NCBI GenBank assembly: GCA_027886175.1
Contig: JAJNNQ010000026.1
Span: forward strand, 27,236,001 to 27,300,000
Origin: Phylloscopus collybita
Lineage: Eukaryota > Chordata > Aves > Passeriformes > Phylloscopidae
DNA length: 64,000 nucleotides
Direction: 5' to 3'
The translations under genes were made by a program, and so were the position numbers. The notes beneath the pieces are model-generated. The model was given only the letters and a program-made list of their open reading frames with translations. It ran no database searches and had not been told where the DNA came from. Position 1 is the stretch's first letter; the number at the start of each line of letters is the position of its first letter. Shown here in pieces: positions 39,001 through 49,097 of the stretch.

Positions 39001-40213
39001 GAAAGGTGGATTCTTAGAGTTAATGTATGAGTATAATGTAGAGTCTTCTTTGGGGTGGGAGAAAGTGAAATTAAGCAGAAATCAGCCAAATTAATTTGTA
39101 GGTTTTAGGGGGTTTTCATTGGCTGGTAAAACAAGCAAAGTAGCAAAGGTTAAGTAAAGGCTTTTAAATTTGGCTTATCAGCCAGGACCATTTACAGTAG
39201 TACGACTTCAATCCATAAAAGTAGAATAAAACTTTAGAGCTTTACATGACATTAAAATTATCTCTGTGAAGAACTTCTCCTGATGCTGAAAAATAATGTT
39301 TGCTTCATAGTGCTCTGCAACACTTCAGAGCAAGGAATTCCACAAATAAGTACTTCTGATATGTGGTTTTCAGTTTCACCTGATTTTGCATTTGGTAGAT
39401 GCTGATGTTAAACACCTAAGGATTTTAAAGCAAACAAAGAAACCAAAGCCAAGACTGGTCTTTGGATGAAAAATAATAGGATCACTTCAGCAGGGGTAGG
39501 TAATGTGAAGTTTACAAACAAATGAAACATAATAAGCCCAGTCAGAAAAGTACGAATTTCGTCTCAAACTGGGTCTGTGATTTCTGAATATTTGGTCTAG
39601 TGACAAATAGCTGGTTAGGTACCATCATAGTTTAAAAACACTTGTAGAAGATTACAGGATTATTATCAGTTTATAAGAAAGAACTTTAACAGGTGTCTGT
39701 CCTTCCCTCGAACCTGCCAACTCAGTTGCATGGCTTGCTCCTTTTCTTTATTTCCCAGCTAAGCTCTTTCAGCTTTCCAGATATCTGATTGTGAAGTTTT
39801 ATTTGCAGTTTGCAGAAATGATGAGAATATAAGAAACTTCCAACCTGGCTTTCCATCACTTAACTTTCAAACAGAATAAATCCTGAGAGAAAATTTGCTT
39901 TGGGTACAGCGTACACTCCTCTGATTCACTGACCGTGAAATTCCCATCCTGTCAGGACCAAGATTTGTATTTCTCTCTGTATTGCAGCACATCTGCTTAC
40001 CAGAGCTGTCACTGCCAACCTAAACTTTTTATTTCTTCTTGCCAAGTTGGTGAAGAGGGCTTTTAACTAAATCTGCCAAAGGAAGGTAACCTCAGCCCAT
40101 CCCACTCCAACCTCTTTGATGCCACAGCCAGCCACAGATGCCCAGAGCCTGGAGAGGGATAGCAGGTCAGCACGTGTCCCTGCCAGCAGCACCATCATCT
40201 TATTGAATTTCTG
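36096..40213. other. Unique noncoding DNA, no gene seen
   Basis: About 4 kb without a supported gene. A slightly GC-richer part near 37760-38110 could not be matched to anything. An 8-bp inverted repeat (AATTTGAA, one base, TTCAAATT) at 36529-36545 is probably incidental. Confidence 0.5.
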
Positions 40214-40612
40214 TGTAAGAAGGATGTGCACCTGGGAGTGTGGGTCCAGAGGAGGGCCACAAAGATGATCAGAGGATGGGAACAGCTCTTGCCTGGACAC
40301 AGGCTGAGAGTGCTGGGGTTGTTCAGCCTGGGTAATAGAAGGGTCCAGTGAGACCTTACAGCAGCTTTCAAGCATCTAACAGGGGCCTACATGTTGAAGA
40401 AGGATAGATTTAGATTAGATATTAGGAAGAAATTGGTGACTGTGAGGATGGCAAAGCACTGGAAGCACTTCCCAGGTTGCCCAGGGAAGTTGTGGATGTC
40501 TCAGCCCTGAAGTGTTCAAGGCCAGGTTGGATGGGGCACTGAACAACCTGATCCAGTGAAAGGTGTCCCTGCCAAACTAGAGGCTTTGGCACTAGATGAT
40601 CCAGGGTTCCTA
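40214..40612 (+). mobile_element. CR1 LINE fragment, sense orientation, lacking its tail
   Basis: This is the only long CR1 copy in the window in the plus orientation. It starts in the last part of the ORF2-proximal region (GAGTGTGGGTCCAGAGGAGG near 40237), continues through AGGCTGAGAGTGCTGGGGTTG near 40301-40321 and GTTCAGCCTGG, then AGATTTAGATTAGATATTAG near 40407-40426 and GTTCAAGGCCAGGTTGGATG near 40516-40535. It ends at TAGATGATCCAGG near 40595. Compared with the usual CR1 order, a segment between GGGGCCTACA (40383) and the GATTTAGATTAG block is shorter than expected, so an internal deletion is likely. The final octamer tail (ATTCTATG) is missing. Open frames across it are not real genes. 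Confidence 0.93.
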
Positions 40613-43600
40613 ATAATCTAAACTTTGTAAAAGTACTTATGGAATAGTACCATGTTGTGTTTGTTATACTGGTTACAAAGTAAATATTTATGAAAGTATA
40701 TATTCCTTTGGTAATAAACCTATCTATTAGAATATTTTCTCTTTAATAAAAAAAATTTGATAATGGCCTAATGCAAGTTCAGTTAGTTCACCTAAAGCTA
40801 GATACATATTTAATTTTTAGTATTTTTATTTCAATTTATTTGTAGTGCATGTTTTTGGTTGGTTTGGTTTTTTAAGGTGTAACCAGTAGCTACAATGTAA
40901 GAAAAAACTGATATTCATCTTTGCCCTTCTGAAGGGATAGAACTGAACAGTAGTTCAGTCTGGAAGTCTAAAGTGTCTGGGTGACAGTAATGGACCTGTA
41001 AATGAGCTATATCCATAAAATAAGACAGCACCTCCCTGAAAAATATACAACCGATTTCAGAAGCACTTCTTGAAGGGTTAAGTTACAAAACAAGTATCTA
41101 TCAATCTAAAAGTATTTTTAATTTTTTAAAAAAAAATTTATCTTGAAAAAGAGAAAAAAAATTGTGTAACCTCTCCTTCATAAAGGATGATGTAGCCAGA
41201 CAACAAGAGTGGCTGATTTGTTACCCTTTTCCTTGGCTTTGCCTGGTTCTGCAGTCTGAGATGCTTCATGCTCTTAAACGAATTGATTTGGGCTCTGTAA
41301 TTCAGTGGGGAATTATGTCATCTACTTTGCTGTTACTATCACACACAGCTGACATTGTATTTCCCCATCTTATCAGACAGCTAACATCAATTTTGCCTTT
41401 ATCAATTCAGAAAATTATTTAGATTTTGAAAGTTATTTTTCTAAATGAACAGCCTGGGTTTGGACCCACCTCTTGGCAACAGCTTTAGAATCTGCCTTTT
41501 CTTGCATGGAAGTTTCTTCATGGATTAACTTCTGCTCAAAGGTCTGAGCACAAAAACTCATATCCTATCTTTTGGTGTTTATTCACGTGAAAACTGGAAA
41601 GAGCTCCTTCCAACAGGCTTCCAGATACTATCTTAATATTTACAAGTAGGCCATGTCCATGGTCATGTTAAAAAAAAAAAAGAAAAAAAGTGTATATTTA
41701 ATTTTCAAAAATTGTTTATTTATATGAGATGTTCCATTTGTAGGTAAAACTAAAAATTACTGCTTATTTTAAAAACTATTGCTTTGCATAATTTTTATAA
41801 AAATATAACAAAGGAAAAAATGGACTTTTCTCAAAATGTCTTTCACAAAAACAGTGTTCCACTTTAAATGCAGAAGAATGTTTCACAATGTTGCTTACAC
41901 TGATGAATAAATTTAAGGTTTCTACCAGCAGTGTATTGTTTATCTCTCCTTGCTTTATCCCCATGTGAATGCAGTTTTTATATAAAATAGAAGCCAACCT
42001 GGAGAATCCTGTTCAAGACACATTTTACAGGCCAAGCAGACTCTTCAGCTGGTTTGGTTGCTGTTTTCAGTTCTAGTCTCTAAATGCAGAGTTGCATATT
42101 TACATGCAGTTCAAAGCTCTGGATTTCTCGTGCACTTCCCAGCACTACTATTTCAAAGTTGTGTAAGCCAATGCACGATAACAAGAAAAAGAAGTATTTG
42201 TACAGACTGTAATATGGAGAAAACAGCAACAGCTGCAATACAGGCTGCCTTGCCAAGAGGTACATGCTAGGGTTTAAATAAATTACACTATAATTGGGTA
42301 AAAAAGACTGGATATTAACAGAGAACATTATATCATGCTGCTAACTGGTAATATATATTAAAAAGCTATAACAGGACATTATACAAACCAGTTGAAAAAG
42401 TAAACTGACAAATAATATGCTTTCATTTAGAGTTATCAGAAATTAATGGTGTTCCCATGATTTTAAGCATTTTCTCTCCATGACAACCTTTTGGCTTTGT
42501 TCCAAAGTTAAAGCTTTGTTTTTAATGGACATTAGGAACACAAACACACACACACAGAGTGTCAATTGTCAGATAATGTCTTTGTCTTATACAGCAGAGT
42601 CATAAAGGGTGTTTTCAGCATCAGCTATGTACTCTTTTGACCAAGTCAGTCTTATTACATCCTTACATTACCTCAAAGTAAAACAAAACAGCAACAATAA
42701 GAAAAAATAATAGATTTAGGTAAAATTAAACATACGTTCTCATTATAGAAGCTTTTTCTTTCATTGGAAGACCACAGTTCACAGCTTGCAACTGAAGGAA
42801 AATTTTGTAACTGCATCCAATTAATACAGCCATAAGCATATGTCTGCTCACCAAGGAAATCTGCTGCACCAGGCAACTGGAGAAAGCAAGGCCAGCGCTC
42901 TAGAAACAAGGCATGATTTCAGGTTGCAACTGTGGCTGCTAAGAGACAGACAATACCAAAATAAATATAAGAAAAAAAAATAAGCACAAGTGGATATAAC
43001 ATTTATTCTCAGGTACCAAGTTCTGTCCGGTGAGAAAATCCAGAGCACCTTGTGGATTACAGTAGTTGTCACAGGATCTTTAAGAGTTCCAGGAACACTG
43101 CTGCCAGTGTGGACATTGGAAAAAAAATAGTACTCCACATTAATTCACTCTCTGACTCGAGCTAAATTGCCTGTTTCAAATGAAATGTAGATTCCCTGTT
43201 AAAAATTTCTTGATCCTTCCTTGGCTAGGTCAGAGAGCCATGGGTCAGGGATTGCAGACTACCCATGTCAGGACAACGCATGGAAGAAGATATTCTGAAA
43301 TAGGAAGAGGTATCAAGTTCCCACCAAATTCCACAATGGGAACATCTGAAGGAAGTGACACACTGTGACTCAATTTAAAGGCTTTTTCTTCTCTTCCAGA
43401 GAAGCTGGCTAAAATAGGTTAACAGCTAGTAAAGTGTTCCTGCAGTCCTTGCAGAGAAAATCCACTCCATCCTCATTCACAATAGGTAGATTTGTGAAAT
43501 ATTTGTGAAATATTCAATACTACAAGTTGTGGTAAAGGGTTCTTGACAATTAGGTTAGTAAAAAAACAGCCTCATGTAAATTTCCCCTGCTGTAGTTTCT

Positions 43601-44197
43601 ACCTAGAGTGCATAGTCTATCACACACTTGCTCAGCCATTCACTCCACAGGGCTGTTTACTTCTTGACAACAAATGCCCATTTCCTGATTCTTGCTATGT
43701 CCAAAAAAAAACCCTTTCAGATATGCTCTGTTTCAAGCTTCTGATAGCTAACCAGTAACACCAAGGTTAAATTCATAACAATCTTGATACAGAAATGTGA
43801 TTTATTTAAAATGTAAACACATTAAGATCCATTATCTTATGATATATGGCTAATTTGTGTACTACATTCCCTGGAATGATGGTTTAAAAGACGCATTTTA
43901 GCAGATAATCTACAGCATACTTTATTCTCCATAATGCTACTCATGGGAATTTTACATTCCATTCAGTTTTCTATTTTATGCTCATGATTTAAGTACTCAT
44001 GCTAATAATACTAATAGTTCAGTGCTCTGTGACAATATGTGCTTGAAAAGCAAAAAATAAGAAAAAGACCAAAAAGCAAAAAAGAACTATTTGCTTTCAA
44101 TGTTTCAAATTCAGCTAAGGATTAACATTTTTGTGTTACCTTATTATTAAGAACTCCAGGCAGTTTTGCTGTAGGATTTAGACAGCTGAGTGAAATA
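40613..44197. other. Unique noncoding DNA with minor simple repeats
   Basis: No gene is supported. Simple sequence includes A-tracts near 41130 and 41670, an (AC)n run at about 42544-42556, and an 11-bp tandem repeat (TTTGTGAAATA, two copies) near 43491-43512. The block around 41160-41420 has a longer open frame (86 codons, plus) but no recognised motif. Confidence 0.5.
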
Positions 44198-45173
44198 AAA
44201 TCACTGAATCACAGAATCTTAGAGGAAAAGACCCTGAGATCACCAAGTCAAACCTTTGACTGATCACCACCTTGTCATCCAGACTATGGCGCTAAATGCC
44301 ACTTCCAGGCATACTTTGACCTCCTCCAGGAATGGTGACTGCACCATGTCTCTGGGCAGTCCAGAGGCCAACGCCCTACAGCCTCCTTTCTGGGAGTTAT
44401 AAAGAGTGAAAAGGTCCTCTCTGAGCCTCCTTTTGTCCACATCCCCAACTCCCTCAGCTGCTCCTCACAAGGCTCATGCTCCAGACCCTTCACCAGCTCC
44501 ATTGCCCTTCTCTGGACTTACTCCTACTCTTGGTCCTTTTTGTAGTGAGAGGCAAAAACTGGATACAGAATTAGAGGCCAGGCCTCACCAGTGCCCAGAA
44601 CAGCAAGAAAATCACTGCCCTGCTCCTGCTGGCCACACTACTGCTGATAAAGGCCAGGAACCATTGGCCTTCTTGGCTACCTTGGCACACTCTGGCTCAT
44701 GTTCAGCTGTTATTAACCAGCACTTCCAGGTCCTTTTCCACTGGGCAGCTTTCCAACCACTCTTCCCCCAGCCTGTAGCACTGCAGGGCATTGCTGTAAC
44801 CCAGGGGCAGGACTTAGCACTTGGCCTTGTGGAACCTCATACCACTGGCCTCAGGCCCATCAATCCAGCTTGTTCAGATCCCTCTGCAGAGCCATCCTGC
44901 CCTCCAGCAGATCAACACTTTCACCCAGCTCGGTGTCATCCATAAATTTACTGAGGGTACTCTCAGGGAATCAGTAAAGACATTATCAGTCCTGTATAAT
45001 ATCAGTCCCAATACTGAGTCCTGGGGAACCCCACTAGTGACCAGCTGGATGTGACTCCACCACCACTCTCTGGGCCTGGCCATCCTGCCAGTTTGTACCC
45101 AGCAAAGAGTGCACCTGTCCAAGCCATGGGCTGACAGTTTCTCCAGGAGAATGCCATGGAAGATTGTAGGCTT
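44198..45173 (-). mobile_element. CR1 LINE with decayed reverse transcriptase end
   Basis: The longest CR1 copy in the window, about 1 kb, inverted. The tail is at the low end (TCACTGAATCACAGAATCTT near 44200). The 3' untranslated block follows (CCTCCAGGAATGGTGACT at 44323). Then comes the end of ORF2, the reverse transcriptase ORF. On the minus strand, 45035-45006 encodes SGVPQDSVLG, the conserved RT block before the active site. Then 44946-44923 encodes FMDDTELG, matching the catalytic F/Y-A-D-D box with Ala changed to Met. The two motifs sit in different frames, so at least one frameshift separates them and the copy is dead. The element is 5'-truncated at GGCTTTGGATT, where an A/T homopolymer tract begins. 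A 179-codon plus-strand frame (44406-44945) is antisense to it and spurious. Confidence 0.95.
44923..45035 (-). pseudogene. Reverse transcriptase remnant of CR1 ORF2
   Basis: This is the protein-like core within the larger CR1 copy. In a live CR1, ORF2 encodes an endonuclease and reverse transcriptase that copies element RNA at the nick in target DNA. Only part of the palm region survives: SGVPQDSVLG (minus strand, 45035-45006) and FMDDTELG (44946-44923). The aspartate pair of the catalytic box is kept, but the motifs are out of frame with each other and the upstream endonuclease is absent because of 5' truncation. It cannot make a functional enzyme. Confidence 0.88.
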
Positions 45174-45230
45174 TGGATTTAAAAAAAAAAAAAAAATTTA
45201 AAAAAAATTTTAAAAAAAACCAAAATATTG
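45174..45230. repeat. A/T homopolymer tract
   Basis: Alternating long runs of A and short runs of T follow immediately on the truncated 5' end of the inverted CR1 copy. It could be target sequence, untemplated filler, or a slippage-expanded tract. As a low-complexity stretch it is also prone to assembly error. Confidence 0.85.
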
Positions 45231-45591
45231 GAATATGAGATTTTAGATCAGAAGGAAAACACACACACAAAAAAAATCCTAATTAGTTTGTTATCCATAC
45301 ATTTCCCTACTTTTAATGCTTTCTTTATTTCTACAACTTTTGCTGCCCTTGACTTCATGGAGATCCTCAAGTGATCTGTCCCTTTGCTTAAACCCACTCA
45401 AGGAGGTACAAGTCACTAGCCTGACTTGGCCACAGGCAGCAAGACTCAGTTCTGCTCTCACAGATGGTTACAGAAGCAGAACTCCCTATCCTACTGCTGT
45501 GAACAGCATAGCAGGAAAAACAGCTCTTACATTTTGGGAATGTTCAACCACCCACCTTCCTGCCCTTTTGAGAAATTTGTAACATGATACT
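45231..45591. other. Unique spacer between two opposed CR1 copies
   Basis: About 360 bases with a short (AC)n run near 45260-45269. A plus-strand frame of 88 codons (45316-45582) has no motif. No gene is recognised. Confidence 0.5.
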
Positions 45592-45705
45592 TTGCTGAGC
45601 AACTTGATCTAGGAGGTGGCCTCCCCCTACATGGCAAGGGAGTTAGAACTAGAGTATTTTAATGTCCCTTTCAGTCTATGCCTTTTTATAATTCTATGAT
45701 TCTCT
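45592..45705 (+). mobile_element. CR1 LINE, 3'-terminal fragment, sense orientation
   Basis: The order TTGCTGAGCAACTTGATCTA, GGAGGTGGCC, CATGGCAAGGG, TTAGAACTAGA and finally ATTCTATGATTCT (45690-45702) is the last hundred bases of avian CR1 in sense orientation, with the octamer tail intact. It is severely 5'-truncated. It lies about 420 bases from the opposed CR1 copy at 44198-45173, so the two could base-pair in a transcript over their shared 3' ends. Confidence 0.93.
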
Positions 45706-47113
45706 GTTTCTCCACAGTACTACAGCAAATTAAAAAGACCAAATCCATAAAGAAAAATATTCTGTTAAAGTCCAGGTAAAACCAGTTATGTTTTCTATGA
45801 TAATTGCCAAACTTCAACTGCTGAATATCATGCTCACATTTGTTTAAAAACCTGTAACCTTTGGAACACCTGAGAAACTTCATTGCAAATATTACTTTAC
45901 TCAAACTGCGCCTCCTGATTTGGCATAGCAGTGACTGTGCAATGGTCTGGATTTCCTAGACTGAAGATTTAATTTCTTGACCCTTTTGAATTCTCTGGAT
46001 TGATAGTGAGCATCTTGGTATGAACACCAAATATATACATGTATATAACATCTGAAAAACTGTAGAAGATGCAGCATGGTATGGTTTGCACATGGGAAAG
46101 GGAGGGTTTGGGAGTATAGAGATGGTGGCAGGACTGTCCTAAAATGTTTTTTTTTTTTTGGCAGACGCATGTGTCCTCAGCTTCATCTACTTCGAAAATC
46201 CTCTGACACTACAGATATGTCTTAAGTAACACACAGGTTTAAATAGCTCACTAAACAGTGGCAGTAGGCATTTGGTTTCAGGAAGCCACTGAGAGTGAAA
46301 GGAAACAAGACTAGGGAGCCTTTTTTCTTTTTTAATGCTTGCACATTTTCTTTTATTGCCACACTGCCCTTCCAGGAAAATTGCTTTAAAAGCAATACTG
46401 CTCTCAAATTTATAGGGTGTTATAACTTACCTCATTAACAAAAAAATGAATTGTATGTGTACAGAGATCTAACTGTGAAAGGCAAAATTCAGTTGCTTTT
46501 CTGGTTCACAAAGTGCATTAGAACCTGGCTGAAATCAGTGAAATATCTGTTAAGTTTGGGCACAAGTATACCTGTCTTGCAAAGAACACATTGAGAAAGC
46601 CCAGTTACAGAATAAAGAGGTTAATCACTCTTACAACAATATACAGAATAAACAGCAGCTACACATAAGTAACTTAGTAGTATACTTAGTATTTGATCTA
46701 TCCTTAATTGTGGGCAATTTTTAGTAATTCAGTGTTCTTGACCAATTTGAACTGGAATTGTTACCTCTTATGAGACCATTTGAAAATGTAATGGGCACTT
46801 ATTTGGTTTTGAGGACTAAAATAGAGTTTAAACTACGGGCTCTGTAAAGTTCTTTATTATTATTTTTAGTTTCACAGTTTCACATTTTTAGTTCCAATTC
46901 ACATGCTTAAATGCTCAAAGCAGAGTCCTGACAGCTCTCACTTTCTCTGCAGTGCAGCATGGTGGGAGACGCATTTCTTCAAAACAATGAGGTCAATTTT
47001 GTTTCTTTTCTGAGCTGCCCAAAGTATAATTTCTGCTAAAATTAATATATACTTGTGTGCTGGCTGATCTTACGACTGATTTCTAGTTGTTTTAACAGCT
47101 GCAGATGTAGTAT
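45706..47113. other. Unique noncoding DNA
   Basis: No gene or firm repeat. A T-run lies near 46147-46159. Minus-strand frames at 45686-46170 have no motif. Confidence 0.5.
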
Positions 47114-47180
47114 GGGCTGCCACTGAAGTCAGTAGAAAACTTGTCACTAACTTTAGTGGGAGTTGGAGCAGGAGTTTTAT
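47114..47180. repeat. Possible scrap of an ancient palindromic repeat
   Basis: CCACTGAAGTCAGTAG near 47120 and TTTAGTGGGAGTTGGAGCAGG near 47152-47172 resemble the centre and edge of the same old amniote repeat type called at 36010 (the 'GACTTCAGTGGGAGTTGGATCAGG' phrase). The match is loose and by memory. Confidence 0.35.
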
Positions 47181-47399
47181 AAGCTACATTTAAAAGTTTA
47201 ACAAGTCCTTAGAGGCTTCATGGATCTAAAACATTTCTAAGGCATGTCTTTTCCCTTTATTCTGAACAGATTTGTAATGTTGCAAAGGAGAGGCTTCTTC
47301 AGTCATCACATCAACAGAAAAAACCCATCAGCAGACCATCACCCCAGCCTCTGAGTTATCTTTAGGTTTGAAAACTTGCCCCAACAGAAATTTTATCAC
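47181..47399. other. Unique noncoding DNA
   Basis: Nothing recognisable. Confidence 0.5.
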
Positions 47400-47560
47400 T
47401 CAATAATACTTATATGATATTTGAACACAGAATAATGCAGGTTTAAATGCATTTTTGGAGCATCATTAAGCATAATTTTGTAGCTGATTATTTAATGTTG
47501 GTGTTTTAATAATTATATCAGTATTTATTAAATTTTGTGCTCTCATGAGCGGGTAATATC
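47400..47560. promoter_or_regulatory. Candidate homeodomain-site cluster (speculative)
   Basis: A dense series of AT-core words of homeodomain type occurs here: CATTAAG near 47464, TGATTATTTAATG near 47486-47498, and TTTTAATAATTATATCAG near 47504-47521, followed by TTATTAAATTTT. The region is not a simple repeat. Such clusters occur in developmental enhancers but also by chance in AT-rich DNA. Confidence 0.2.
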
Positions 47561-48495
47561 AAAACTGCAGAAAATTTCAAATTTTCATCCTTTTGCCATC
47601 TTTGGTTTTGCTTCTACAGCTGCACACACTGTTATTTTTGGAAGGATGAGGGAAAGCATATAATCAGGGCAAGTCTGGTACTTCCAATGCATTAATCCAG
47701 GATATCTTCAGATATTTCAATTCCTGATAATGTGCCCCACCTGATTTGTGTCTCTAGCCACTCCCATTTCACTAAAAAAGGTTTCTGGGATTGAACTACC
47801 CAGTTTTTAAATCGAACTCTTGCACTGATAAGCTCAGCTTTCCATGCCGACAACTTTCAAGGTGTGGTAGAACTATACTACAGGTCATTTTCTCCTCCAG
47901 ATTAATGGCAAATGCAGTGAAAATGTTACATAGATTTTTTTTTTTTTGAAGGAATAATGAACATATCATGCTATATGAGACAGCAAAAAATGATTGCGTT
48001 CCAATCTGATTGAAAAAACTTAATTTAGTTCTCAGGTTATCATGTGGTGTAAAAATGAAAAGTTGAAGACTTAACTAAAAGCCGAAGGACAGAATAATAT
48101 ATTTCACTACTTTTACTTCAGTTTATGGTAACTATTCTGCCATTTGTCTAGACTAAATTTGCTACAGTTGGGATATGAAGAAAGAGATACAGAGTTGAAG
48201 AGATAATAGTTATTTAATTTACATGCTCCTCAACACCACTGGAGTTAAAGCAGTCATGAACCATGGTTCATGTCAGAAATAGGGTTTAAGGATGATGTGC
48301 TTGGTTTGAGGTGGCTGTGACTGTGAATCCCTGGCACCACCTGGCACCATGGTGACGTTTTCAGAAAGCACCACCATATTGCCACCAGTCTTCAGAAAAT
48401 AAGACATCAGCAAAACTGTTCATTTTATTTTAATTAGTACATAGCTAATTATAGTTGGACTACAGAGTAAACCACAGTGGGGAAAGGGCTGTATA
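47561..48495. other. Unique noncoding DNA
   Basis: A T-run lies near 47936-47947. No gene or interspersed repeat is recognised. Confidence 0.5.
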
Positions 48496-48527
48496 TGACA
48501 TATGTGACATGTGACATATGTGATGAC
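48496..48527. repeat. 16-bp tandem duplication (TGACATATG units)
   Basis: TGACATATGTGACATG at 48496-48511 is repeated at 48512-48527 with differences only at the end of the second copy. The internal GACATATGTGAC is itself nearly palindromic. Confidence 0.85.
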
Positions 48528-49065
48528 ATCAGTGGGCTTATCCTGACTGGGTCCATGATTGTTGTTGTAAGAGCTGAATATGCAATGGGCATTATATTAG
48601 TAACACAGACAATCTAGCTGCAAATCTTATGTCTTCCTCAAGTAAGAATGAGAGTTTTCCCCCAAATTCAGTATTTTCACACTGCTTCTGCTAAAAGTAG
48701 AGTAGAAAACATCAGCCACAGACAGCACAATAAAATTAAATTTATATGATTCTCCCACTTATTATTTACTCAAAATACTAAATATTACTGTAGTAGTATA
48801 TTACTGTGACAAAAGTGCTAGCATACATATACTTACTTAATATTTACTTGCTATGGTAATCATTAAGTTCACTTGGACCTACCTTAAGTGGCAAGGTTAT
48901 CTTGTTAATATTTTTGGCAAGTGACATTCTACATTGGTTGGATTTTCAAGCACCAAAATGAAACTCATGCAAGCGGGATTATACTATGAGTATTGCTGTC
49001 TGTTTTCTGGAAATTAATGACAAGATGATAAATTTGAATTTTTGAAGAAAAATATCATTAGTTAT
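48528..49065. other. Unique noncoding DNA
   Basis: No gene or repeat recognised. Confidence 0.5.
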
Positions 49066-49097
49066 GTGAAACCTACAACTGGTGAAACCTACAACTG
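49066..49097. repeat. 16-bp perfect tandem duplication
   Basis: GTGAAACCTACAACTG at 49066-49081 is repeated without change at 49082-49097. Two perfect copies imply recent slippage or a template-switch event. Confidence 0.95.

Noticed and set aside
44406..44945. 179-codon plus-strand open frame, the longest in the window
   Set aside because: It runs antisense through a CR1 LINE copy. Antisense CR1 is GC-richer and poor in stops, and the product has no independent domain.
44874..45122. Possible intact reverse transcriptase gene
   Set aside because: Only the SGVPQ block is in this frame. The F-x-DD box lies in another frame and the upstream domains are missing, so it is a dead fragment.
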